A program made the position numbers and the translations under genes. 64,000 bases of DNA, from NCBI GenBank assembly GCA_033002965.1, contig JAURVB010008937.1, forward strand, positions 1 through 64,000, read 5' to 3'. Shown piece after piece: positions 22,794 to 34,286 of this stretch. Numbering within the stretch: the stretch's first letter is position 1; every line of letters begins with the position of its first letter. This DNA comes from Piper betle (lineage: Eukaryota > Streptophyta > Magnoliopsida > Piperales > Piperaceae). The notes under the pieces were generated by a model that made no database searches, had not been told where the DNA came from, and was given only the letters and a program-made list of their open reading frames with translations.

Positions 22794-23379
22794 CATGGTT
22801 GCAAAAATCGGCCAATCTAAATCGGATCGGAAAGCTTTCGCTTTAAAAAAGTATCTAAATTGGTTATGGTAAAAATGAGTTCGTGAATCGACCAATTTCA
22901 GCCAATTCAAGAAGGCACCAGGGAATGAGGTGGGGGAAGGACTAGTGGCAAGGCCGGCGACAAGGGTAGGCAACGACGTGGGGGGCAGGGAGGAGGGGGG
23001 ACGGTGCAGCGGATTTGGAAGGGTCGCCGACAGGGTGGGCTAGATTGGGCAGGGGCATCGGCGCCGTCGATCGGGGAGAAAGAATTAGTAGGAAAGAAAT
23101 AGTCGGTGGTATTCTTGTAATTAAAAGTTGACTTGTTCAAACTCGGGTAAAAAATAATAATTAATTCTAAATAATTAAAAAAATTAAAAAATATATAAAA
23201 ATACTATAAAATATAATACATCACTGTAACTATTAAAATAATATATTTTATAACTAATAACCCACCAATTTTGACGGATTCAAGTAAACTAATTCTTGTC
23301 CTATTTTTTATGAATCAGTCTGATTTCATGACCCCCTTTCAATCCGATTCAACGTCCGATTCTAATTTTTACAACTATG
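22794..23379. mobile_element. hAT-like nonautonomous element, CATGGTTG family, copy 2
   Basis: A perfect 8-bp duplication, ATTAAAAT, flanks it at 22786-22793 and 23380-23387. The ends are inverted: CATGGTTGCAAAAATCGG and TTTTTACAACTATG. Its right half matches 1435-1725 in the first copy. A GC-rich core (about 22910-23070) differs from that of copy 1. No transposase. Confidence 0.87.
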
Positions 23380-23770
23380 ATTAAAATATATTTTTAGTGA
23401 ATTCCTTCAATTATGAATTAACAATAAAAATGAATCTCTTATTGTCTTATTCATTTACTTACTACTTAATTAATCTCTATTATCATTCATGGTAAAAAAG
23501 CGGCGGCGTACAAAAGCTGGCGTACTTAAATATTTTGGCACGGGCACGGTGCTCCATCCTTCGATCGCCATCTCCACCTCTTACACGCCGGCTTCGTCGC
23601 TAGGGTTCCGATATCGCCCAGCCGGCTCTCCCCTTCTCCGGCGAACTTTTCGGGCGGCGGAGATGGTGTGTCGTCCTATCGGCAGCCGGATCCTCAACCG
23701 GCGGCGGGTCCTGTAGCGCCGGCCGGATCGGAGGTTCCCCGGCTGTTTTTCGAGTTCGTTTGGGGCGGAA

Positions 23771-26535
23771 ATGGCGATGTCGCCGAGATCGGCAGTTGTT
23801 CTCTGGCTTCTCGCTTGCCTCGCTGGGGTTGTTCGCGGTAGCGCCGGCGATGCCGATCCTCAATACAGGTGGAATTTTTTTGTGGTTTTGTAGTTGTTTG
23901 TGGTTTTTGTTGTTTAGAAATGGTGTTTGGGATGTGAAGTTGTGATCCGATTGTTTGTTGATGGGATTGAGCTGTATTGTCGTCGGAACTTGTTTGGAGG
24001 TAGGTCAAAGTGATTTTTTTGCATTGTTTCAGAGTTGGAATTAAATAGTTGAATCGGCGTTGTTTGGATAATTATCGCAAGTATGAAAGAGGTTATCCTC
24101 TTAATGAGAGACTAGAAATTTGTGCAATTGTGATTTTTCAGCTTTGTGCAATTGTTGATTGCATTTGACGTGGGAGTGATGTGTTGGAGGATGATTATCG
24201 CCAATTCTGAGCTAGTTTCACTTATTAATAAAAGCCAAATAATTTCATTGGAGTTGATGGATCATTGTCGTTGTCAAGTATGAAATGGATTTTTTAGTAA
24301 CGAAAGGCTAGCCACAAATTCATGCAAATTGTGATTTTAGAAATTTGTTCAATGCCGTCATTTGTAGTTGAAAATGATTGCTGGACTTATACATTATAGT
24401 GGCAGCTTAGCATATCTTGTTATATCTGATTTTGCATTGCACCGTATTAGCTTAGCTGCCTGGACTCGAAGATGCATAATATCCCTTTATGTTAATATTC
24501 TAGTGTGTTTGGCTCTGTTATTATTGGAAGGTGTGTTTCTGTGTTGGAGTTAACTAGTTGAGTCAGTTTTGATTGCATTTTAAACATCATAATGTTGCGT
24601 TGATAGATGATTATCACCAACTATGAGCTAGCTGCCCTTTTTAATAAAATCCTAGATATTTATACTATTGCGTGTTGACAGATTTTGGTCAATGTCTCAT
24701 TTATGGAGTAAAATGTTTGCTGGATTTATACGGTATCATAGCAACTTATGATATCTTGTGATCTTTGACTTTGCTTTGCACCGTATTAGCTTAGCATAGA
24801 AATACTTGCTTTGCATTGCGAAAGCGCCTAGAAATTTATGCACGTGTGATTTGATGGATTTATTCAATGCTTCTTTGTAGTGGAAAATGCTTGTTGGATT
24901 TTGACACTCTCATATCAGCTTAGCATATCTTCTTATATTTGACTTTACACTGTGCCATATTAGCTTAAGTGCTTGGACTCGAGGTCAGATACTATTTCTA
25001 TATGTTAATATTCTGGTATGTTTGGCTCTATTCTTTTCAGGAAGTGTGTTGAAGAGTGTGAACACAGCGGGTGTGTTGGGAATACCTGCTTCCAGCCGTG
25101 CAGGATTTTTTCTGGGGTTGCAACTGACGGACCTTGGTACATGCAAGAGCCCCTTTATCTGCAGTGGAAACAATGGGATTGCAAGGCTGATTGCAGATAT
25201 CATTGTATGTTGAAGATAGAAAATGAAAAGCAAAAACTTGGTCAGAGACCAGTCAAGTATCATGGAAAATGGCCTTTTAAGCGAGTCTTTGGTATACAGG
25301 TTTGTCATTTGTCAGGGAATATATATTTTTTGTTTGATTTCTTTTGGCCATGGAAGAAATGTATCAAGGTATCTGTTGATTGATGAAGTGTGTTGATGCA
25401 GTAGATTGTTTATTGAGGCCGATGGTCTGCATTACAAACTTAACAGTCATTTTTGGGCGAAGTGGCACTTTAGTGGCTTTTTAATAGTAAACTGAAGTCA
25501 AGACGCTCAGGATACCAGGAAGTGGCCTTAAATGTTTCTGCCACTGCTCTGCAATTGTTACCGCTTACCATTTTGTAGCTTACTGTTATCATTTTGTTGA
25601 ATCATACGAATATATCAAGGATGGGTTGTGAACTTAGTTTGCTAGTCAAATGAACATATTTTAGTTTGTATGTATTATAATTAAGTGAGCTTGTTTGCTG
25701 TAGGAACCTGTTTCTGTGGCCCTCTCAGCTTTGAACCTGGCAATGCAATTTCATGGTTGGCTTTCCTTTTTGTTTTAATGTACTATAAGCTACCCCTGAG
25801 ACCTGATAACAGGAAGACATACTATGAATATACCACTCTCTGGCATATCTATGGAATTTTAGCCATGAATTCCTGGTTTTGGAGCTCTGTTTTCCATTCT
25901 CGGTGAGCCTGTTTCCATGAGTATGACTTTATTTTGTTATTTTCATGTCCTTCCACATGGTCACTGACTGAAGTATTTTGCAGAGATGTAGACTTCACGG
26001 AGAAGTTGGATTACTCCTCTGCTGTGGCAGTATTGGGTGTTTCCCTTATTTTTTCAATATTTAGAGCATTTAATATAAGGGATGAAGCCACAAGAGTCAT
26101 TGTATCGGCACCATTCATTGGCTTCACAGCAACACACATCTTATATCTCAACTTTTACAAACTGGATTATGGTATGCCGATCTTCCATATGAACCTTATA
26201 TTTATTGCCGTCTTTAACATGCTCTTACCTCTATGTTTCTGTGAACAGGGCTGAACATGAAGGTTTGTGTACTGATGGGTCTGGCTCAACTTCTCATATG
26301 GGCCATTTGGGCGGGATCAACTCGACATCCGTCACGGCTGAAGTTGTGGATGGTTGTGGTTGGGACTTCAGCTGCCATGCTACTTGAAATTTACGACTTC
26401 CCTCCTTACAAGGGATATGTGGATGCTCATGCTCTTTGGCATGCAACAACCATACCCTTGACATATCTCTGGTGGAGTTTCATCAGAGATGATGCTGAAT
26501 TCAGGACTTCCATTCTAGTCAAAAAGGTCAAGTAA
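23771..26535 (+). CDS. PGAP3/PER1-like GPI-anchor remodelling protein, one frameshift
   Basis: Homologue of the PER1/PGAP3 family: ER/Golgi multi-pass membrane proteins of the CREST hydrolase group that remove an acyl chain from GPI anchors. Five exons join cleanly: 23771-23868, 25041-25299, 25704-25902, 25984-26171 and 26249-26535. A signal peptide (about residues 1-24) is followed by a luminal Cys-rich region starting KCVEECEHSGC, then about seven hydrophobic spans. Family motifs are present: SSVFHSRD across the exon 3/4 junction and DAHALWH near the C-terminus, supplying the Ser, His and Asp set. The exons sum to 1031 bases, one short of a multiple of three. In exon 3 the T5 run at 25767-25771 should be one base longer: as read, the frame meets TAA at 25776-25778, while an extra T restores about 343 residues with the expected junction phases. 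The gene is otherwise undamaged. Confidence 0.9.
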
Positions 26536-27740
26536 ACGATTCATTGTCTTCTGCTATGTTCTACTTTGAAAGGTTGATCGCTTCCATCAAATGTCTTGTT
26601 GACTGTTACTGCTTTAACTTTCAAACCACTTTTCATGGCCTTTATAGAATTGGGCCTGTAGAAAGAAGTAGAAACCATATTTCCAACCTGGGAGAGGGAG
26701 GGTGGCGAATTGTATATTGATAAGCTGTCTGAGAATAAGCATTTGAAAGTTAATTGACAAATTCACCGGTCGTGGACTGTGAAGGAGATATGAATGCCCT
26801 AGGTTTATGTTTGTCATATTTCTGTTATTATGGCACTCATTTTGTTTTGAAGTACATTCTGTATGTTGTAGAGAGCCACATGAAGAATGTAAAACTTTGG
26901 AACAAATTATCTTCCGCCATTCCCTGAACTAATTTCATCTTGTATGGTTTTCGTCACATGCTCCTTTTGTGTTTCAGAAATGTAAAAAAGGACATTCGAA
27001 AGTGCTGCTTCGCCATTGGATGGAAAATTATTCCCTCTGATCGCCTCATTGCAGAAATATTTATCGCTGTTGATTATGCGGGATTATTGTCTTATATTGT
27101 GTTGGACCTTGGCTGTTCAAAATTTGATTAAACTCTATTTGACTCGGTATTCGACCCGAAAGAACTCAATTCAATGGTTGACTCGATATTGAATGAGTTG
27201 GGTCTGGGTTATACTTGATTAAATTAGCTCGATTTAAAAAAAATTATAAAAATTTAATTTAATTATAAAATATTATTATATTATAATAATGTAAAATAAA
27301 AATATGTATGATTAAATTATTTTTTATATATAATTAAATATAAGTTAAAATATTTTAATTATAAATTAATTTTTTATATGATTACATAAATAAATAGTAT
27401 ATTAAAATACAATCAAAGCTACCTGATATTTGAACCAACTCGAATACTTATTATTTCAGATTCAACTTGACTAGTTTGAGTTGGGCAAAATTTGACTCAA
27501 TTTGTATGTACAAGGGCCAGAACAACCCTATTAAATAATATTTTTCAAAGTTTATAATTGTCTAAATTTATAATTTATAAAGAATAGAACCCTATTATAC
27601 TTTCTTAAGGAGAAACCTCTTTTCAGTGATGATAAGAAGAATTCAAACGAATGTAGCTGACAGCTCTTGTTGGGATGAAGTCTGATCATTAGCTGAAATT
27701 CTTCAAAACGGGATGAACAACAATACGACCGATGCCATGA
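26536..27740. other. 3' flank of PGAP3 gene and AT-rich repeat-like sequence
   Basis: The first ~400 bases are probably 3' UTR. From about 27120 to 27510 the sequence has ACTCGA-type words and AT-rich filler resembling arms of the hAT-like elements in this window, but I could not define ends. No gene seen. Confidence 0.45.
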
Positions 27741-30060
27741 TCAACCACTGTATGCAGGGTTCTTCAAGGAGGTGACAACAGCCTTCACCTGCAAGTACCT
27801 CTTGAGGCTGTCAATGCCCTCCTCTCTTCCAATGCCACTCATTTTACAGTCACCAAAGGGGATCGTAGCATCAAGAACATCCAAAGTTCAATTTATACGG
27901 TATTATAGCTCATTCCAGTTTAAGTCCACAAAGTCAAGTGAAAGAGACGATAATGTGAAACAACGTCGTGAAGAGAAACTCACTTGAACTTCAAGATGGT
28001 CTGTACAGGACCAAAGATTTCTTCGGTTGCGATCGGCGAGTCATCCTAAGCATCCAAAAAAAATGTACAGAATGAGGAAATTGCTTGATCAACCATGGAA
28101 CTCTACTTTGGAGAAAGGAAAGTCTGCAGTAATATTACATTGACATTTGAGAAAAACTGTAGGCTGAATGTAGCATCCCTTATTGCCAAATCTTTCACCA
28201 CCATACTCAAGTGTAGCTCCACTTTCAATGCCCAATTTTATGTACTTCATGACCTTCTCAAATTGGTCCTTGTCAATCTGATCAAATCAGCAGTGGTAGA
28301 TTATTATAGCTTTATCAAACATATAGATATACCTGCATCACAATTACCATCGAATTATGCTTTGCAGCACCTGAGGACCATGCTCAACTCCTTCTCTGAA
28401 AGGATCACCAACAACATGCCTCATGGCTCCTGCCTTTGCCTTCTCAACGAACTCATTGTAGACACGCTCATGCACAAATGTGCCACACCCGGCACAGCAG
28501 CATTGTCCCTATAAAGAACAAAGTTTGCAGATAAGAAACAGCCAACATATTAGTGCAAGTAGTTGATCTGACATGGTTGAAAAACACGTGCATTGTGAGC
28601 TTCTTCTACGGCATGATCGATATCGGCATCGTCGAAAACGATCAAGGGAGACTTTCCGCTGAGCTCCAATGTTACAGGCTTCTGATTGCTTCTTGCAGCC
28701 ATTTCCAGTATCTTTTTGCCGGTGTCAGTTGATCCGGTTAATGCAATCTGTAAATATTCATGAATATACAATAATCAACATCTACGCCTTATCCCAGATA
28801 GGATGGATTTATGGTACACTATCCAACATAAATTTTTTTTAGAAAAAAAACAAAGCAACAAACAATGTCATACTTTATCAACATCCATGTGACTTGTAAG
28901 AGCTGCTCCACAAGTATGCCCAAACCCAGAAACCACATTTACAACCCCATCTGGAACTCCTGCCTAAACACCAAATAGAAGATCAAACAAAGAACAAATT
29001 ATTTATCACTTTCATGGCATCATATCATGGTATCTAAAAACAATGAACTGAGCTATTACCTCATGGAGTAGCTTGGCCAAAAAATACCTGACAAGGGTGT
29101 TTGCTCTGCTGTTTTCAGAACAACAGTTCCCACAAGGCAGAGCAGGCCAAGCCCTCCAACAGAACATAACCCAGAGGGAAATTCCACGGAATTATCTGCC
29201 TTGCAACACCAATTGTTTCATGCATGACTTGCACTTGATGCGGTCCATCAGCAGGAACCAGAAGACCGTGAATCTTGTCTGGCCAACCTGGTTAATGTGA
29301 AGAAGAAAATGACCATTAATGGAGATAAATCAATATTACATGTTATTGTAATTTCGTGGTACTTCTCCAGCAATCAGATTATAATAGTGAACAGGTTGAG
29401 GTTGTTCCTCGCCAGCATAGTCTCTGATGAAACGAGAAACCCAGGCTACTTCCAAGAAAGCAGATTGTTGGTAAGTTTTCCCATTGTCCCAGGTTTCAAG
29501 TGCTGAAAGTTCATCATTGTGCTTCTCAATCAAATCAGCAAACCGGTATTGTATTCTTGATCTTTCCTGCATATATTAGACACATGGTTCCAAGAACATG
29601 AGTAATTAAGGTGAAAACGTATTTTGCCAATTCATCTAGAAAGAATGGTTTTACAAAGATCATACATAGGCAGTCATCTTTGGCCATGAACCCTCATCAA
29701 ATGCCTTGCGAACAGCGGCAACAGCTCTATTGATATCTTCGGCGTCTCCTTCGGCAACATGGGCAATCGCATCTCCGGTTCTTGGGTCTAAAGTGGGAAA
29801 CGTCTTTCCTGAATCCAAACATTCAACATTCACTTCAGGTTTGATCATAAATTATATTCACAATGTCCAGCATGTTCGATAAAAAATCACAAACAATCCA
29901 TAAAGTTTTTAGTTGATGTACATTACATTATGCAGCATCAACAATTGTCCATTGATCAGAAGCTGTGCATGATTAACATCAACAAATGGTTTCAAATGGT
30001 TCTTCCAAAGTGGAAGCATTGCTAAGGCAGCGGATACTCCTCGTCCATGAAGATCGACCT
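27741..30060 (-). pseudogene. ALDH2-family (mitochondrial-type) aldehyde dehydrogenase pseudogene
   Basis: Exons of a class 2 aldehyde dehydrogenase can be followed on the minus strand: LLINGQ near 29960, [19 protein letters not shown] (29815-29665), [20 protein letters not shown] (29570-29390), [18 protein letters not shown] (29285-29070), [14 protein letters not shown] (28965-28880), [20 protein letters not shown] (28750-28570), the catalytic-Cys exon [18 protein letters not shown] (28510-28370), IDKDQFEKVMKYIKLG (28275-28140), EEIFGPVQTILKFK (28045-27985) and [19 protein letters not shown] (27890-27745). Lesions: a base lost after LLINGQ; shifts and a stop after [15 protein letters not shown] changed to ELSGKSP; an extra T after CYIQPTV; PFGGYK changed to PFGDCK; and complete loss of the exon that normally reads DLDEVIRRAN...VGTVW. 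The transit-peptide exon is not recognisable. The catalytic Cys region itself is intact. Confidence 0.88.
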
Positions 30061-30711
30061 TGAGAATAACATGTTTACTATTTCATCAAATTACTTTGTT
30101 CATGAAATTTATCAAGATGAACATTTGAAAGGAAACTTTAAAAATCACATGGAAATTATATGATCAAAAAACATCATGCTTCATGTCATTGAACAACATT
30201 GCACTGCATGGAAGAATAACCCATTCAAATTAATGAAGATTAATTTGAATTATTTAATCACAAGTATTTTGGGGTTTTTTTAATATAAATTTGAAAATTT
30301 TACAATGCCATTTTGCAATTATTTAAAAATTAAGTAGAAAATATTGATTATCTTAATTAGCAGCAACTAATGTTGCGTCATTAAGAATTCTAACGTAGGA
30401 TGCTGATCAAGATTGAATTTATAAAATTTAAATTAATAATAGTTTTTTAAAAAATAAAAACATGATCAATTTCATCTCTGATAGTAAATTAAAACATGAT
30501 CAAGATGGCTTCTAATTGAAAAAAAATTACATTTTTAAGGTTTTATTAGTTAATAAGTCCTAATATAAAAAATATAAAATTTATATTTCTTAAGCACAAG
30601 ACACAAATATTACTTCAAATAAGCCCCTTTTTTCACACAAAAAAAACTTTGAACCAGTTATGTAGTTAGAATATGTCAAGTTAGATTTAGGCATCTTATT
30701 TTGGAAAAAAG

Positions 30712-30771
<60 letters not shown>

Positions 30772-31530
30772 ATCAAGTCCTAGCAAATATTGATCATTTA
30801 GCTTAAATTAGGTTTTGAAAAATTAATCTAATTTCCATATCTTAAAAAGAAAAGTAAGATACATGACTCATAATACCATTTATTAAAAAATTACATTACG
30901 CAAATAGACATTATTTTCAATTTTCTTATGTTGACATTATTATTTGATCTCATATACATCCAATGTTATTAATGGTTAGAGAGGTATTTGACAGTAAAAA
31001 AATCATAAAAAACATTGAAAACATATTTAGGAGATTTAATATATTGTGTATTTATATTATTTTGTTTCTTTATGTTGCTGCTCCTGTCCTGCATGCAATT
31101 GAATTTTATTTGTTTATATTGCTACTCTGACGTAGGATGCTCAAGATCGAATTTATAAAATTTCAACTAATAATGGTATTTAAAAATATAAATTTGGCAA
31201 TTATATAACATGATAAATATAACTTAACTAAAATATATTACACTATTTAAGTTTTTAGAAATCAATAAGGCCTAAATAAAAATATAAAAAATATTTATTA
31301 AGCATGTCATGCAAACAGTATTTTAAAGTAAATCCTTTTTTCAAAAAGTTTAAAAAAAACTTTGAACTATTTATATAGTTAGAATATTTCAAGTAGGATT
31401 AGGCATCCTCTACTACAAAATCACACTATCAAGATAATTACTTTTATCTAAACCTCAAATGCATTCTAAAATTCCCATTTTTGATTTGCTTGTATATATG
31501 TATTAATCTTTGATCATGCTCCGTCTTCAG
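30061..31530. other. AT-rich intergenic sequence
   Basis: About 1.5 kb, very AT-rich. Two sub-blocks share words (GTAGGATGCTGATCAAGAT near 30397 and GTAGGATGCTCAAGATCGAA near 31132; AATTTATAAAATTT in both), suggesting an old internal duplication of about 740 bases spacing. A long TA microsatellite lies inside. No gene. Confidence 0.5.
30713..30772. repeat. TA/TATG microsatellite
   Basis: About 22 TA units followed by TATG repeats. Confidence 0.95.
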
Positions 31531-31775
31531 ATGCAAGCATCATCTTTCTCTGAGACGTTTCAATTGTCATCAAAAACAAATATAAAGTTTGGACTTCCAG
31601 GAGGAGCTGCCCCAAGAACACAGTAACTATCAATCGTATTCACAGGGAGGACTTGTTAAGAGCAGGTTCGATCGTCAACATCTTGGAAAAGCCCCTTATG
31701 AAAGGCGTAAGTCGTCAATCGTTAACTGTTAGCTAGAGATTGTCTGGTCGTCCTTATCGTCTACGTAGCCTCACT

Positions 31776-32222
31776 TGCTACAAGAAAACATGGGTTTGAT
31801 CAGTGACGAAAATACTTGCCTCTGAAGTGAATAAAATTTTTTTATCGAGATTGTAGTTATAATTAAACTTGAAGCTTTGAATTACAAAAAAAATATCAGT
31901 TTTGTCCACAAGCCTTGGAATATCTTTAAGGTTGGCATGGGCTACCTATACTACCGTAAAGAAAATTATAAAGTCTACAAATATATATAATACTGAAAAC
32001 TGCGATAAATTATCTCAAACGTTTATATATGTCCACAGCATATTGTGGAGATATATAATTTGGAGATAGTTTTTCACAATTTTAAATTTATTTTGTGGGT
32101 TATACTTTTCTCAGAGTATTAATACAGCCCACAACAATCTATACTCCGTAGTTTATCGTGGGCAGAAGTGAATTTTTTATTACAGTTTTCAGTGACAAAA
32201 TACAAAGCCCCGTTTCTTGTAA
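31776..32222. mobile_element. CACTA-like miniature element in a neprosin intron
   Basis: The left end has CTACAAGAAAACATGGG followed by GTGACGAAAATAC; the right end, read on the other strand, has TTACAAGAAACGGGGCTTTG followed by TATTTTGTCACT. The CTACAAGAAA core is the common plant CACTA terminus, though the outermost CACTA is not intact. Interior AT-rich, no transposase. It lies in the intron between the first two recognised neprosin exons. Confidence 0.55.
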
Positions 32223-32746
32223 GGGATCATCTTCAAGTTGGCTAGCTACCGGCCGGATAGACGTATGAGAGTTGGTGATGATCAGAAGTAATAACTTTGA
32301 TGATATGCTGTTTTTTCAGCACAAATACGCGATCATGAGTGCACAGAGAGGAAGTTATTTGGGCACTGAAGTGAGTTTGAGACTGTAGAATCCACAAATC
32401 AGTGACCCTTCTCAGTTTAGTTTGACGCAGTTGTGGCTGCTTGCTGACCCAAGTGAAGTTGGTTCGCATGCAATGTACATCTTCATCTCCATCATCACTG
32501 ATCCGTTCTAAAAATGATCATCACTATCATCGTTTATATTAATTATAAGTTATAAATAATTCGGTTTTTCTGCATGGCTTTACAACCTTAAAAAATGATA
32601 CTAAAAACTTTGTAGGAATATTGGTCCAAAAAATAAAACTAAACATTGTAGGAATGCTTTTGTTAGGTTGAAATCTCGGTTTCAACAATTTGTCCATAAT
32701 ACATATTCTACATGTCGGATTAGGGAAAACAATCGAGAAAACTTTT

Positions 32747-32792
32747 ATATATATATATATATATATATATTATTATATATATATATATATAG
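32747..32792. repeat. AT microsatellite
   Basis: TA dinucleotide runs, interrupted once by TATTATA, in the region where a neprosin exon would be expected. Confidence 0.9.
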
Positions 32793-33346
32793 AGGTTAGG
32801 ATCTTTTCTCATCAATATTATAGTCTTTAATGTTCTATATATATGGTTATATATATTCATGATGTAGTCAATTAAGAACTAGCTATAGTTTAATCTATGA
32901 ACAACATCATGAACGAATTGAATTAAGTGGTTTATTAAATATATGCAATATTAAACAAGGCATTCATGAACAACATTATAATTACATTTTCTTTTTTAAC
33001 CAATTGGTTTTCAAGGATGAGCTTTTCATGTCATATAGATTAAATTCTGTCATAATTTCCATCTTTTTTTATTTTATTTTATTTTTCCACTTTGTTCAGT
33101 CGACTGGCTACCAAGGCATAGGATGCTACAATCTTATGTGTTCTGGATTTGTGCAAGTGAGTCAAGAGATGGCCCCGGGATCAGTTCTTGAGCCAGTTTC
33201 AACTACAAATGGCGATCAGTATGAACTGCACCTTTATGTATACAAGGTGATATAGGTTAATTAATAATGAGTAACTTTTAATATCCATTAAATTGTTTCA
33301 AGATCAAATTTATGGATTATATATGCACTGGTTATAGGACAAAGAA

Positions 33347-33897
33347 TGTTGGATTTATCTCACATCATGTTTTCAAAACAGGTGTCACAACTTCTCTTAA
33401 TTTAAAAGCTAACTTAAGAAGTAAGGTTTTCTCTTTAACCTACATATGAATCACTAGTCACCTTTCTTAATCCAAAACTCATAAGCGATATAGTCCTTTT
33501 GGGGGGCCCATCGGGCCCAATAGTGGTATCAAAGCATGATTGGTTTTAGTGTTGCCCCGGGCCCGTCCAAATTAGAGTTTACTAAAACTTTATTATAACA
33601 TGCGGACTTAACATGTGGCGAAGGAGAAATGATTTGGGTGGGTTAGCCCGAATTGGAGTCTCTTGAAACTTCATTATAATATGTGGACATAGCATGTGAT
33701 GAAGAGGAGATAATTCTGATGATATAAATATAATGTAAGAGGGAGAATTATTGGATTTATCTTATATTATATTTGGAGGTAATTAATGACTTGTATATAA
33801 GTTAATGGAAAAATTTTATTCCTTAAGCTAGCTTTTGGATTAAAAGAAGCTTGTGACACCTATTATAAGTCTCTTTTAAAGGCCATTGGGCCCAATA
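33347..33897 (+). mobile_element. TRIM (miniature LTR retrotransposon) inside a neprosin exon
   Basis: A full miniature LTR structure of 551 bp. The 5' LTR (33347-33522, 176 bp) starts TGTTGGATTTATCT and ends GGGCCCAATA. The 3' LTR (33749-33897, 149 bp) starts TATTGGATTTATCT and ends GGGCCCAATA; both share TAATNNAAAAGC-type words and the GGCCCA end. One base after the 5' LTR is TGGTATCAAAGCA (33524-33536), a primer-binding site for initiator tRNA(Met). Just before the 3' LTR is a purine tract AAGAGGGAGAA. The target duplication AAGAA is at 33342-33346 and 33898-33902. The ~226-bp interior encodes nothing. LTR divergence is high, so the insertion is not recent. It interrupts the reading frame of neprosin exon D exactly between GACAAAGAA and AACAGGGAT. 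Confidence 0.92.
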
Positions 33898-34286
33898 AAG
33901 AAAACAGGGATTGGTGGCTAGCTTATGGGAAGGATCACCATCCAGTGGGGTACTGGCTAAATACTCTCTTCAATGGTGCCTTTGACACCTCTGCTTATTT
34001 GGTTCATTGTGGTGGAGAAGCCATTATCGGATCACCATCGGGCACATACCCTCCAATGGGCAGTGGCCACTTTGCCGAGGGAGGTCATGGAAAGTCTTCT
34101 TATGTGAAAGATATGCAGGTGGTTGATGCTTCTGGGCAGAAGGTAGACGCTCCAATTGATCCATCTGGTAGTGTCCAAACCAATGGCTGCTATAACATAG
34201 CCGATGATGGTAATGAGTTAGAAGGAAGTGGGTCTACTATGGTGGACCTGGAGGAGCTTCCAATTAACCAAATTCAAGAGAGATGA

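Larger units (their letters stand above)
31531..34286 (+). pseudogene. Neprosin-family (DUF239) gene, broken
   Basis: Pieces of a plant neprosin-domain protein (secreted glutamic-peptidase family) lie in order. Exon A, about 31531-31706, has NTVTINRIHREDLLRAGS, matching the activation-peptide region, and ends in a perfect donor GTAAGT. Exon B (32320 to about 32465) starts HKYAIMSAQRGSYLGTEV; an in-frame TAG at 32386-32388 replaces the Trp usually found before NP. The exon normally reading EAGWQV...LFIYWTSDAY is missing. Exon C (33100-33246) has STGYQGIGCYNLMCSGFVQ. Exon D began at 33338 (GACAAAGAA), is cut by a TRIM retrotransposon at 33347-33897, and resumes at 33898 through NRDWWLAYGKDHHPVGYW to the stop at 34284-34286. 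Also a possible in-frame TGA at 31551. With a stop, a lost exon and a 551-bp insertion the gene cannot make a full product. Confidence 0.88.

Noticed and set aside
23694..24008. Minus-strand 104-codon frame at the PGAP3 start
   Set aside because: Antisense to the leader and first exon; low-complexity, no domain.
28095..28514. 139-codon plus-strand frame
   Set aside because: It is antisense to clear exons of the ALDH pseudogene, including the catalytic-Cys exon.
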